This document shows positions 47,001 to 55,097 of a stretch of DNA of 64,000 nt, piece after piece. Numbering within the stretch: position 1 is the first letter of the stretch; each line of letters opens with the position of its first letter. Made by a program: the position numbers and the translations under genes. This DNA is from Enterococcus ureilyticus. Its GTDB lineage: Bacteria > Bacillota > Bacilli > Lactobacillales > Enterococcaceae. Location of the stretch: the NCBI RefSeq assembly GCF_001730315.1, contig NZ_MIKC01000039.1:124001-188000 (forward strand), in the 5' to 3' direction. Under the pieces are notes generated by a model, which was not told the origin of the DNA, searched no databases, and saw nothing but the letters and a program-made list of their open reading frames with translations.

Positions 47001-47113
47001 AAAGAAGCTAGTGCTACGGTACTAGTAATCAGGCAACTTGGATAGATAGGTTATGCTTTCTATTCAGGGCTTCATTTACTGGGTGGTACCGGTGAATGAA
47101 GTGCCTATTTTGT
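47001..47113 (+). ncRNA. Putative small RNA with a T-box-like terminator
   Basis: A TACAAT -10 near 47005-47010 with a TAGAAA -35 at 17 bases could start an RNA of about 95 bases. It ends in a hairpin, GCTTCATTTAC with GGTGAATGAAG, followed by TATTTTGTTTT. Its loop contains GGGTGGTACCG, eleven bases identical to the T-box core. The upstream part is too short for a normal T-box stem I, and no amino-acid gene follows. It may be a truncated T-box or an unrelated small RNA. Confidence 0.4.
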
Positions 47114-47233
47114 TTTGAATCACTGCGCTGTTGCTTAGATCTCATCAATTTCTAAGAGCTAAAGCTCTAAGAATTGAAGGACTGCGATTGGCAATAAGAC
47201 AGAGCAGGTGATGAAAAGTACAAGGTGAATAAA

Positions 47234-47329
47234 ATGAATGTTGTCACCGTATTATCATTTCTTTTTCTCAAATTTTATAGGATAGAAACAAAAAAACGAT
47301 TACAGATTCCCTGCAATCGTGGACAATAG
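47234..47329 (+). CDS. Possible 31-residue hydrophobic peptide
   Basis: The frame reads MNVVTVLSFLFLKFYRIETK then a basic tail ending NRGQ. AAGGTG lies 7 bases before the ATG. Like the element at 46722, its 3' part overlaps a hairpin that forms a T-tailed terminator on the minus strand. It is short and could be chance; the hydrophobic N-terminus plus basic tail resembles type I toxins. Confidence 0.3.
   Translation: MNVVTVLSFLFLKFYRIETKKRLQIPCNRGQ
47286..47322 (-). terminator. Minus-strand terminator
   Basis: On the minus strand CGATTGCAGG pairs imperfectly with CTGTAATCG, followed by TTTTTTTG. It would end a transcript coming from the promoter at 47646. Confidence 0.7.
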
Positions 47330-47354
47330 GCAAGTCAAAGACCTCTATCTTTAC

Positions 47355-47558
47355 TCAGTTATACTTGGAAGGAGAAGGGTTAAAGTCTTCTGGTAGACAA
47401 CTGAATGCAAAAATAAGAACATGACGTACACTATTGGCGATTTGCTTAAGCAGGTTATGCTGTTTAATCAAAACTTCTCTAGTTTGGTTGGTAGCCAGGT
47501 CAGGAAGTGCCGTTGATTTATTTTTATCGTTAGGAGGGACAACCTCTACTCCACTCAT
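47355..47558 (-). CDS. 67-residue protein of unknown function
   Basis: The frame begins MSGVEVVPPNDKNKSTALPD and ends with CLPEDFNPSPSKYN. It has a central amphipathic helix (VLIKQHNLLKQIANSVRHVL). A promoter (47618-47646) and a terminator (47286-47322) on the same strand bracket it exactly. However, the good Shine-Dalgarno sequence (AAGGAG at 47590-47585) is 26 bases from the ATG, so translation is uncertain and the transcript could be a regulatory RNA. No family recognised. Confidence 0.4.
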   Translation of the reverse strand: MSGVEVVPPNDKNKSTALPDLATNQTREVLIKQHNLLKQIANSVRHVLIFAFSCLPEDFNPSPSKYN

Positions 47559-47617
47559 TTCTGGCTAAGTGAAAGTTTGCTGTTCTCCTTGTTAATTATT
47601 TCTATCCTATGGCTATT

Positions 47618-47646
47618 AGTATACCGAAATAAATAGCAGTTCGCAA
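47618..47646 (-). promoter_or_regulatory. Minus-strand promoter
   Basis: TTGCGA, 17 bases, TATACT on the minus strand. The predicted RNA would start near 47610 and run about 320 bases to the terminator at 47286. Confidence 0.55.
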
Positions 47647-47869
47647 TAAAAAATCTGACATTCTTCGATTAAATAACACTATAAAACCTCTCCCTTATAT
47701 ATAAGGTAAAATAACAAAAAATTTTTTCTAAATCTTCTCATTCGCTTCTCTTATTAATATTATTTCTCGTTATTTGTATTAAATTATGTATTAGTGAGTA
47801 AATGAGCACTGACGTCGTTTTTTATATATTGTGAAATGTGTCAAGTTACTACGATGACAGGAGAAACGC

Positions 47870-47980
47870 TTGATTTGTGAAATACATATAATCGAAGAGG
47901 AGATTTTAAAAAGAGTTACTCGTTTTGAAGAAGCCAAACGGAATCTTTACAAGCAAATAGAGACCGCTAAACCGCTATGA
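47870..47980 (+). CDS. Possible 36-residue peptide or gene remnant
   Basis: From a TTG with AGGAGA 5 bases upstream, the frame reads (M)ICEIHIIEEEILKRVTRFE and EAKRNLYKQIETAKPL. It is strongly coiled-coil-like. It may be the end of a lost larger gene. The rest of the interval 47647-48069 is AT-rich and holds nothing else I can name. Confidence 0.25.
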   Translation: MICEIHIIEEEILKRVTRFEEAKRNLYKQIETAKPL

Positions 47981-48069
47981 CCTGATCAAATTTAAAAACA
48001 CAAAAAATTCTTTAACAGTTCATTTTTCTGATAAAATAATAGAGAAGTATTAATAAAAAAAGGAGAAAA

Positions 48070-48657
48070 ATGATGTTGAAAAGGAAAAATAAACTAAGGG
48101 ATTATCTAATTTTCTATCTATACAAGCTAGTAATTTTACTATTTACATTGTTAATAAGCTGGCTGCTAATCAGTAAAATTGAATTTCTAAATGATTCGTG
48201 GCAAGTAGTGACCACTCATTTTACGGAATGGTCTTACTACGAAGATAAGTTTGAGCTTGCTATTGTGACTTTAATTGTGGTTTCCTTGGCTGCACTTGGC
48301 GTAACAGGGATGTTTTTCATTTATTGGGGGATTGAGTATGTACTTAGATTCATATTAGTACGAACAAGGCTTTGTCATGTCCAAGAGCAGGAATTAGAAG
48401 CTCGAATTAGTGACAAAGTGGTTGCTTCATATCGTCCTCCTGGTGGAGGCCCTAGCGTGATTGTTGAAGAGTGTAATCTAAATCTAGAAATTGATGGGGA
48501 TAAAAAAATGCATAAACTGACTGTACCATACGATCTTTTTGAGATTTTAGAAAAGGGCCAGATGATCCAAGTCATTGAATCTAAATACAGCATTTTTGGC
48601 AGTTGCTTTGACAAAACGATGACTTTAAAGGCTGAACAAGAATTAGATAGTTTATAA
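48070..48657 (+). CDS. Membrane protein of unknown function
   Basis: A 195-residue protein with two hydrophobic helices (about residues 12-35 and 62-87) and a C-terminal cytoplasmic domain that contains YRPPGGGPSVIVEECNLNLE and LTVPYDLFEILEKGQM. AAAGGAG precedes two adjacent ATG codons (48070 and 48073), either of which could be used. It is followed by the promoter of the methionine T-box operon. No family recognised. Confidence 0.7.
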   Translation: MMLKRKNKLRDYLIFYLYKLVILLFTLLISWLLISKIEFLNDSWQVVTTHFTEWSYYEDKFELAIVTLIVVSLAALGVTGMFFIYWGIEYVLRFILVRTRLCHVQEQELEARISDKVVASYRPPGGGPSVIVEECNLNLEIDGDKKMHKLTVPYDLFEILEKGQMIQVIESKYSIFGSCFDKTMTLKAEQELDSL

Positions 48658-48717
48658 GATTAATCGTGAGAAAGTCTATAAAAGTTCGCTAACGTAAAAA
48701 AAATTTCACCTATCCAT

Positions 48718-48746
48718 TTGACACCCACCGTCTCATCTGCTATTAT
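48718..48746 (+). promoter_or_regulatory. Promoter of the methionine T-box operon
   Basis: A perfect TTGACA at 48718-48723, 17 bases, TATTAT at 48741-48746. Confidence 0.8.
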
Positions 48747-48752
48747 AATTAA

Positions 48753-49053
48753 AAATAAATAAAAAAACACATAGAAAAAGAAAGTAAAATTCTGTGGAAT
48801 TTCTAAAAGAGAGCCTTGGTAGCTGAAAAGAGGCGGAAGAAAACGAATTTGAAAATGGCTTTTGAGTGGGCATTTCGAAAAATTATTTTAGAGATGCACG
48901 GTTATTCCCGTTAGCAAGAATCCTAATATCAAGCAGTAGCGGCGTATTAGAGTAGAGGCAGAAATCGCAAGATTTTTGTAAATTAAGGTGGTACCATGTA
49001 TGTTTATTACATCCTTAGAAGAGTCTTTGACTTTTCTAGGGATTTTTTTGTTT
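48753..49053 (+). promoter_or_regulatory. T-box riboswitch, probably methionine-specific
   Basis: A leader of about 300 bases. The T-box core AAGGTGGTACC is at 48985-48995 and the terminator at 49013-49049 pairs CCTTAGAA and AGTC with GACT and TTCTAGG before TTTTTTT. Stem I features such as GGTAGCTGAAAAGAGG are present, and an ATG followed by G within GAAAATGGC (near 48850) is a plausible Met specifier. Uncharged tRNA-Met would favour antitermination and expression of the genes from 49084 on. Confidence 0.88.
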
Positions 49054-49083
49054 TCTATTTAAAAAATGAGGGGGAAATTAATT

Positions 49084-50205
49084 ATGTGTCAAAATTCAGT
49101 ACATCATTATGAAATCGTCGGCAGTTTTTTACGTCCGGAAGCGTTGAAAGAAGCGCGGGAAGAGTTTGCAGCTGGTACGATTTCTGGAGATGAATTAAAA
49201 GTAGTTGAGGATCAAGCCATTCGGGATTTAGTTGCTAAACAAAAAGAAATTGGCTTAAACGTTATCAGTGATGGGGAGTTTCGCCGTAGTTACTGGCATC
49301 TTGATTTTTTCTGGGGCTTCAATGGAATTGAGCATAATGTAATGGATCAAGGCTATTTATTTCACGGAGAAGAAACAAGAGCGGATTCAGCACGTTTAAC
49401 AGGAAAAATAAGCTTTAATCCAGAACATCCGGTCTTTGAAGAGTACACATTTTTAACGGAAATTGCAGACGGAACGCCTGTTCGCCAAAGTATTCCTGCA
49501 CCTGCCCAGTTATTAGCGGAGTTGGTTCGCAGTTCTAATGAAGACAAGGTTAATGAATTTTATCCTGATCGGGAATTATTATATCAAGATATTGCGAAGG
49601 CGTATCAGAAAACAATTTTAGCCTTATATGATTTAGGTTGTCGGGATATTAAATTGGATGATTGCACGTGGGGGATGTTAGTGGATAAGAACTTTTGGAC
49701 CACGATGACTAATGGCGAATATGATACCAAGGCATTACAAGCGTTATATTTACGTTTAAATAATGATGCAATCGTTGATCTACCTGAAGATTTACATGTA
49801 ACGACGCATGTCTGTCGTGGCAATTATCATTCAACGTGGGCCACTTCTGGCGGCTATGAGCCTGTTGCTGATACGTTGTTAGGCAATCAAAATGTCGAAG
49901 CCTTTTTCTTGGAGTTTGATGATGAGCGTTCAGGTGATTTTGAGCCGTTACGTTTTGTTCCAGAAGATAAACAAGTGGTTTTGGGCTTAGTTACAAGTAA
50001 GGACGGCACGTTAGAAGAGAAGGAAACATTAGTGAAGCGAATTAAAGAAGCAAGTAAGTTTGTCCCATTAGATCGCTTGAGTTTGAGTCCTCAATGTGGT
50101 TTTGCTTCGACAGAAGAAGGCAATGTTTTGACCGAGGAAGACCAGTGGAAAAAGTTGGCGTTAGTTATTGATGTAGCAAATGAGGTTTGGGGTTCAACAA
50201 AATAA
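49084..50205 (+). CDS. MetE-like cobalamin-independent methionine synthase (YxjG/YxjH type)
   Basis: A 373-residue protein equivalent to the catalytic C-terminal half of MetE, the YxjG/YxjH group. It begins with VGSFLRPEALKEAR and has THVCRGNYHSTWATSGGYE (zinc ligands His and Cys) near 245 and LSLSPQCGFAST (last Cys ligand) near 338. It transfers a methyl group to homocysteine. The ATG at 49084 follows GAGGGGG by about 10 bases; the ATG at 49066 overlaps that site. Behind a Met T-box and followed by luxS, metQ and mtnN, it is the first gene of a methionine-recycling operon. Confidence 0.92.
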   Translation: MCQNSVHHYEIVGSFLRPEALKEAREEFAAGTISGDELKVVEDQAIRDLVAKQKEIGLNVISDGEFRRSYWHLDFFWGFNGIEHNVMDQGYLFHGEETRADSARLTGKISFNPEHPVFEEYTFLTEIADGTPVRQSIPAPAQLLAELVRSSNEDKVNEFYPDRELLYQDIAKAYQKTILALYDLGCRDIKLDDCTWGMLVDKNFWTTMTNGEYDTKALQALYLRLNNDAIVDLPEDLHVTTHVCRGNYHSTWATSGGYEPVADTLLGNQNVEAFFLEFDDERSGDFEPLRFVPEDKQVVLGLVTSKDGTLEEKETLVKRIKEASKFVPLDRLSLSPQCGFASTEEGNVLTEEDQWKKLALVIDVANEVWGSTK

Positions 50206-50229
50206 TTAGTTGGAAGGATGTGTGTAATC

Positions 50230-50703
50230 ATGGCAGAAGTTGAAAGTTTTACATTAGATCATAATCAAGTGATTGCGCCGTACGTTCGAGTAATTACAAC
50301 AGAAGTTGGGAAAAAAGGGGACGAAATCACGAATTATGACTTGCGTTTTGCCCAACCGAATCAGGCAGAAATTCCAACAGCTGCGCTTCATACGTTAGAA
50401 CATTTATTAGCTGATTTATTGCGGGATCGTTTGGACGGTATTATTGATATTTCACCATTTGGTTGTCGAACAGGCTTTCATTTGATTGTTTGGGGGAATT
50501 ATCCAGCCCAAGAGGTTGCTCAAGCTCTGAAAGAAACATTGGGTCAGATCGTAGAAGAAATTCAATGGACTGATGTTCAGGGAACAGATGCAAAAAGCTG
50601 TGGGAATTATAAAGATCACTCTCTTTTTTCCGCAAAAGAATGGGCGAAAGTAGTGTTAAATCAAGGAATCAGTACCTCTGCTTTTGAGCGAGAAATAATC
50701 TAG
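50230..50703 (+). CDS. luxS: S-ribosylhomocysteine lyase LuxS
   Basis: A 157-residue LuxS. The metal site is H54-x-x-E57-H58 (HTLEHLL) with a later Cys in [11 protein letters not shown], and the GCRTGFHL segment holds the catalytic Cys. It splits S-ribosylhomocysteine to homocysteine and DPD, the AI-2 precursor. The ATG at 50230 follows GAAGGA by 11 bases; the ATG at 50218 overlaps that site. It lies 24 bases after the metE-like gene, so AI-2 production here should follow the T-box. Confidence 0.96.
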   Translation: MAEVESFTLDHNQVIAPYVRVITTEVGKKGDEITNYDLRFAQPNQAEIPTAALHTLEHLLADLLRDRLDGIIDISPFGCRTGFHLIVWGNYPAQEVAQALKETLGQIVEEIQWTDVQGTDAKSCGNYKDHSLFSAKEWAKVVLNQGISTSAFEREII

Positions 50704-50736
50704 GGCGAATCATAGTAATATTTGAAGGAGGCTGTT

Positions 50737-51603
50737 ATGAAAAAGTGGATTGGATTTGGCATTTTAGGGGCTTTATTTTTAGTGACGGGTTGTAACAGTC
50801 AAAATAAAGCGGAGGCAAATGAAGAACAGCATAAAGCGACCAAAATCGTTTTAGGTTCAGTTGACAGTGATGCCGATATTTGGCGCTTTATTGCAGACTC
50901 AGAGTTAGCTAAGGAAGCGGGATTAGCCATAGAGGTCAAAGAGATCAATGGCGGTCCTCAGCTAAATAATGCAACGGTTGAAGAACAGGTCGATGTGAAT
51001 GCTTTTCAATCATTGGGGTATTTAAGTAGTTTCAATCAAGATAGCGACCAAAAATTAGTACCAATTGCAACAACCTATATGGAGCCGATGGGGCTTTATT
51101 CAGATAAATACAAATCAGTCGGGGAGATTAAAGAGGGAGCTGTCGTTGCAATCGCTGATAATCCAGCAAATACGGCGCGTGGCTTAAGATTGATGGAAAC
51201 TGCTGGTTTGATCAAACTAGCCAAGAATTTTGACAACGGAACAGGAACGCCGTCTGATATTATTGAAAATCCTAAAAACTTAGAGTTTAAAATGATCGAT
51301 GATACGACGGGACCAAGAGTATTGCAAGATGTTGACCTAGCTTTGATCAGTAATACAATTGCGTTTGAAGGTGGTTTAAATGTTTTGAAAGATGCTTTGT
51401 TTAAAGAAGAAATCGATGAACATACGCAGCAAAGCATCAATGTTTTAGTCACAACAGCAGACCGCCAACAGGATCAAGCGTTAAAAAAACTAGCAGATCT
51501 ATATCATAGTCAAGCAGTCAAAGACTATATCCAAGAACATTTTGGTGGGACAAAAGTCGATGTGCAAGAAGATGTTGGCAAGCTGTGGGAGGCAGATAAA
51601 TGA
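50737..51603 (+). CDS. metQ: MetQ-family methionine-binding lipoprotein
   Basis: A 288-residue lipoprotein. The lipobox is LVTGC with the lipidated Cys19, followed by the NLPA/MetQ domain: IVLGSVDSDADIWRFIA near 43, QVDVNAFQSLGYL near 88 and VAIADNPANTARGLRLME near 135. It binds methionine for an ABC importer (MetNI), but the ATPase and permease genes are not here, so it must use components encoded elsewhere. GAAGGAGG precedes the ATG. Its stop overlaps the mtnN start (ATGA). Confidence 0.93.
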   Translation: MKKWIGFGILGALFLVTGCNSQNKAEANEEQHKATKIVLGSVDSDADIWRFIADSELAKEAGLAIEVKEINGGPQLNNATVEEQVDVNAFQSLGYLSSFNQDSDQKLVPIATTYMEPMGLYSDKYKSVGEIKEGAVVAIADNPANTARGLRLMETAGLIKLAKNFDNGTGTPSDIIENPKNLEFKMIDDTTGPRVLQDVDLALISNTIAFEGGLNVLKDALFKEEIDEHTQQSINVLVTTADRQQDQALKKLADLYHSQAVKDYIQEHFGGTKVDVQEDVGKLWEADK

Positions 51604-52304
51604 AAATCGTCATAGCAGCAGCAATGCAAGAAGAGTTAGAACCATTTCGTGGTTCTTATCAATTGCACTCTATTTTAAAACGAGGGAAAACTGTGATCGA
51701 GGAAGTATTAGATCAGCCAGACTATTCCTTATTTTTAGTGGAAACCGGGATCGGTAAAGCCAATGCAGCAGCTTCAGCTAGTTTAGTTTGTGAAACAGTT
51801 CGACCAGATGTGATCATTAATACAGGTTCTGCGGGTGGCTTTTTAGGTGAGGTTGAAATTGGTGATGTTATTTATGGCACAAGGCTCACTTATAGTGATG
51901 TGGATGCGACTAGTTTTGATTACGCATTTGGGCAAGTGCCACAAATGCCAAAAGACTACCAGTTAAGTCAAAAATGGTTAGAAATGGTTGATTCTTTGGA
52001 AAAAACTAGAGATTATGGTTTGCATAATGGATTGATCGTCACTTCCGATTCCTTTATGAGTGAGTCGGAGTTTGTAACACAGGTGAAAGAGCGTTTTCCA
52101 GAAGCGAAAGCCTCTGATATGGAAAGCACAGCAATCGCACAAGTTGCGAGTTTTTATGCTATTCCTGTAATAAATATTCGCGGTATTTCCGACATTGCAG
52201 GGATTGAAGCTGCTGAGTCTTTTGATACACATTTAGATACAGCTGCACTTCATGCATTTCAAGAAACGAAACGCTTAATTCGTGTATTGGTAGAAGATAA
52301 TTAG
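51600..52304 (+). CDS. mtnN: 5'-methylthioadenosine/S-adenosylhomocysteine nucleosidase
   Basis: A 234-residue Pfs/MtnN nucleosidase. It starts MKIVIAAAMQEELEPF and has the conserved INTGSAGGF (near 77), DVDATSFDYAFGQVP (near 100) and SDMESTAIAQVA (near 172) with the purine-binding Asp in SDIAG near 198. It removes adenine from SAH to give S-ribosylhomocysteine, the LuxS substrate. It overlaps metQ by four bases and ends the operon. Confidence 0.95.
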   Translation: MKIVIAAAMQEELEPFRGSYQLHSILKRGKTVIEEVLDQPDYSLFLVETGIGKANAAASASLVCETVRPDVIINTGSAGGFLGEVEIGDVIYGTRLTYSDVDATSFDYAFGQVPQMPKDYQLSQKWLEMVDSLEKTRDYGLHNGLIVTSDSFMSESEFVTQVKERFPEAKASDMESTAIAQVASFYAIPVINIRGISDIAGIEAAESFDTHLDTAALHAFQETKRLIRVLVEDN

Positions 52305-52312
52305 TAGATGGT

Positions 52313-52350
52313 AAAGATGTTTGAGCTTTTAATAGCTGAACATCTTTATT
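52313..52350 (+). terminator. Terminator of the methionine operon
   Basis: AAAGATGTT and AGCT pair with AGCT and ACATCTTT, followed by ATTTGT. Confidence 0.7.
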
Positions 52351-52523
52351 TGTCTCGGCCTTATTTGCTTTTAAATGTCAACATGTTACTATCTTGAAAT
52401 ATAGAAAGCACATCTAAAGAGCATAGAAACCAATGAACAGAACTTAAAAGTGGTTAAAATTAAAAAGAGACGCTTCAAATAGTCTATAAAATGGCTTTAT
52501 TTTCCATCTTCTCACCTAAAATG

Positions 52524-52552
52524 TTTACATTTATCCAGTGATAGTGTACTAT
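52524..52552 (+). promoter_or_regulatory. Promoter of tig
   Basis: TTTACA, 17 bases, TACTAT. The 170 bases between the preceding terminator and this promoter show no feature. Confidence 0.6.
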
Positions 52553-52610
52553 TTAAAGGTATGCATAACATAAATTCATGTATAAAATTAAGTTATTCGG
52601 AGGGAAACAA

Positions 52611-53894
52611 ATGTCTGCGAAATTTGAAAAAAAAGGCACCAATGATGGTGTGTTAACTTTTTCAGTTGATCAAACTCTAATTGAAAAAGGCTTGAAACAA
52701 GCATTCGATAAAGTTAAAAAAAATCTTAACGTACCAGGATTCCGTAAAGGAAAAGTGTCACGTCAAGTATTCAACCGTATGTACGGCGAAGAAGCATTAT
52801 ATGAAGATGCTTTGAACGCAGTGTTACCAGAAGTCTACGAAGCAGCTGTTAAAGAAGCTGGAATCGATCCTGTATCACAACCTAAAATTGATGTTGAAAG
52901 CATGAATAAAGGGGAAGATTGGGTCGTAACTGCTGAAGTGACTGTAAAACCTGAAGTTAAATTAGGCGAATACAAAAACTTAACAGTTGAAAAACAAGAC
53001 CGTGAAGTTACAGACGAAGACGTAGACGCACGCATCCAAAATGAATTAGAAGCCCAAGCTGAACTAGTCATCAAAGAAGACGAAGCAGCTGTTGATGGCG
53101 ATACTGTTGTTATTGACTTTGAAGGTTTCAAAGACGGAGAAGCTTTTGAAGGCGGAAAAGGTGAAAACTATTCTCTTGAATTAGGTTCTAACTCTTTCAT
53201 CCCAGGCTTTGAAGAACAATTAGTTGGCAAAAAAGCTGGCGAAGAAGTTGAAGTAAAAGTAACATTCCCAGAAGATTACCAAGCAGAAGATCTAGCTGGT
53301 AAAGAAGCTGTTTTCCAAGTGAAAGTTCATGAAGTAAAAGCAAAAGAATTACCAACTTTAGATGATGAATTCGCAAAAGACGTTGATGACTCAGTAGAAT
53401 CATTAGACGAATTAAAAGAAAAATACCGTAAAGAATTAACAGAATCTAAAGAAGCGGCTGCAACAGAAGCAAAAGACGAAGCTGCAATCCGTCAAGCTGT
53501 TGATAATGCAGAAATCGTTGACCTTCCACATGTAATGGTACATGACGAAGTTCACCGTTCAATGGATGAATTCCTAAACAACATGCAACGTCAAGGAATC
53601 GCTCCAGATATGTACTATCAATTAACTGGAACAACAGAAGCTGACTTGCACAAACAATTTGAAGCAGAAGCAGAAGTTCGTACGAAAACAAACCTTGTAA
53701 TCGAAGCGATCGCTAAAGCAGAAGATATTGAAGTATCTCAAGAAGATATGGATAACGAAATCAAAGATTTATCAGAACAATACAACATGCCGATCGATCA
53801 AGTGAAAAAAGTCTTAACAGAAGACATGTTAAAACATGATATTCGCATGAAACGTGCAGTAGAAGTAATCACTGAAACTGCAACTGAAAAATAA
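52611..53894 (+). CDS. tig: Trigger factor
   Basis: A 427-residue ribosome-associated chaperone and peptidyl-prolyl isomerase. The ribosome-binding signature is [12 protein letters not shown] (residues about 34-45). The FKBP-like PPIase domain (about 160-245) has [17 protein letters not shown] and [11 protein letters not shown]. The C-terminal helical arms form the chaperone cradle. CGGAGGG lies 6-8 bases before the ATG at 52611; an in-frame ATG 11 codons upstream has no ribosome site. It is monocistronic. Confidence 0.97.
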   Translation: MSAKFEKKGTNDGVLTFSVDQTLIEKGLKQAFDKVKKNLNVPGFRKGKVSRQVFNRMYGEEALYEDALNAVLPEVYEAAVKEAGIDPVSQPKIDVESMNKGEDWVVTAEVTVKPEVKLGEYKNLTVEKQDREVTDEDVDARIQNELEAQAELVIKEDEAAVDGDTVVIDFEGFKDGEAFEGGKGENYSLELGSNSFIPGFEEQLVGKKAGEEVEVKVTFPEDYQAEDLAGKEAVFQVKVHEVKAKELPTLDDEFAKDVDDSVESLDELKEKYRKELTESKEAAATEAKDEAAIRQAVDNAEIVDLPHVMVHDEVHRSMDEFLNNMQRQGIAPDMYYQLTGTTEADLHKQFEAEAEVRTKTNLVIEAIAKAEDIEVSQEDMDNEIKDLSEQYNMPIDQVKKVLTEDMLKHDIRMKRAVEVITETATEK

Positions 53895-53904
53895 ATGTAC
53901 AATA

Positions 53905-53940
53905 AAAGACATTCCTGAATGATCGGGAATGTCTTTTTTT
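53905..53940 (+). terminator. Terminator of tig
   Basis: AAAGACATTCC pairs with GGGAATGTCTTT, followed by more T. Confidence 0.9.
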
Positions 53941-53970
53941 AAGTTAAAGAATGAAACGATTATGTTAAAA

Positions 53971-54834
53971 TTAAGTAGTGCTCAATGTTTTATCTAGCCA
54001 TAGGATTAACGCTTGATAAGCTTGCAATCCTTCGTTTTTAGTAATGTCTCCATCAAAATCATGAGGAAGAGCTTCAATTTCTTCATAAGTGGCATTAGGG
54101 ATTTTGCTGCTAGCAATACGTGATAGTTCAACTGGGACATCTTGGTCCGCTGAACTATGAGCCAAAAATACCGGTGGAAGTTCAGCAAGCTCAGTATCAG
54201 TTAAACTGAATGTTTCTTTTTCACTAGGTGAGCTGACGAGATAACTTAACCAGTTACCAAATTGCCGACCAGATAAATAAAGTGAAAAACGTTCATTAAT
54301 TGAAACTTCTGCGATTGGGTTAGGATAGATCAACTCTTGGGCAGCCAAAGGGGCTATTTTAGGAAATTGATTGTAATAACTGCTAGGCTGACTAAATGAA
54401 GGACTCATCAGATCATAATAGCCATAAAAACTAATCAGTCCTTTTTGCTCTGGGAAAGGATAACGAGCAGATAATAGATAGGACAGAAAACCACCAGCCG
54501 AACGTCCAAACAAGAAATAATCCGAATGTTCTAGACCTAGTGTCGTTTGATAATGCTTCAAGAACCAATCAATTGCTTCTTTTAAATAACTAACAATAGT
54601 TGGCAGTTTGACTTCAGGTGCTAATGGATAATCAATGGTCAATACGTTGTAACCATTTTCTGTTAAAAGCTGACAATAAACTTCTGGTAAATCATCTCGT
54701 TGTCCATAAAGCAAGCCACCACCGTGGAAGTAAAGTAATGTAGCTTTTGTTTGACAATTGTTTTGAGCTGAGTAATAGGTCATAAATAATTTCAAATTAT
54801 CGAATTGACTATAACAAAATTCTTGTTTTAACAT
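53971..54834 (-). CDS. Alpha/beta hydrolase of the HSL-like esterase group
   Basis: A 287-residue cytosolic hydrolase. The oxyanion motif LYFHGGGLLYG is near residue 38, the nucleophile elbow FLFGRSAGGFLSY near 106 (Ser in GRSAG), the acid Asp in SSADQDVP near 232 and the His in ALPHDFDG near 258. All catalytic parts of an HSL/carboxylesterase-type triad are there. The substrate is unknown. The ATG at 54834 follows GAGGAGG by 6 bases. It is convergent with tig and divergent from the allantoate operon. Confidence 0.88.
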   Translation of the reverse strand: MLKQEFCYSQFDNLKLFMTYYSAQNNCQTKATLLYFHGGGLLYGQRDDLPEVYCQLLTENGYNVLTIDYPLAPEVKLPTIVSYLKEAIDWFLKHYQTTLGLEHSDYFLFGRSAGGFLSYLLSARYPFPEQKGLISFYGYYDLMSPSFSQPSSYYNQFPKIAPLAAQELIYPNPIAEVSINERFSLYLSGRQFGNWLSYLVSSPSEKETFSLTDTELAELPPVFLAHSSADQDVPVELSRIASSKIPNATYEEIEALPHDFDGDITKNEGLQAYQALILWLDKTLSTT

Positions 54835-55049
54835 AATGATCCTCCTCATTTAAAAATTGGACAGGTTTGTTTTGCAGCAATAGGTATTTTTTCTTAAGGG
54901 CATTTTATCATTTTTTCAAAGAATTAACCTGTAAATTTTAAAAATTTCACGAACTTATTTCTATTTTAACCCAAATAGCTCTAGTCTTTATGTTTAAAGC
55001 GCACAAAGATAGGAGCTGATTTGTGAAATGTGGATAGTGTATGAAAACT

Positions 55050-55077
55050 GGCAACCGCTTACAATGGTTATGATAAT
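55050..55077 (+). promoter_or_regulatory. cre-like site overlapping the promoter of the allantoate operon
   Basis: The minus strand reads TGTAAGCGGTTGCC at 55063-55050, the CcpA consensus except for the last base. GATAAT at 55072-55077 is a -10 candidate, with TGGCAA 17 bases upstream inside the cre. Glucose repression of the operon is therefore likely. Confidence 0.6.
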
Positions 55078-55097
55078 AAAAGAGGGAGATGTATCAA

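Noticed and set aside
55050-55063. The cre-like sequence as a binding site for an allantoin-specific regulator
   Set aside because: It matches the CcpA consensus and recurs at 38944 before an unrelated unit; no allantoin regulator gene is in the window.
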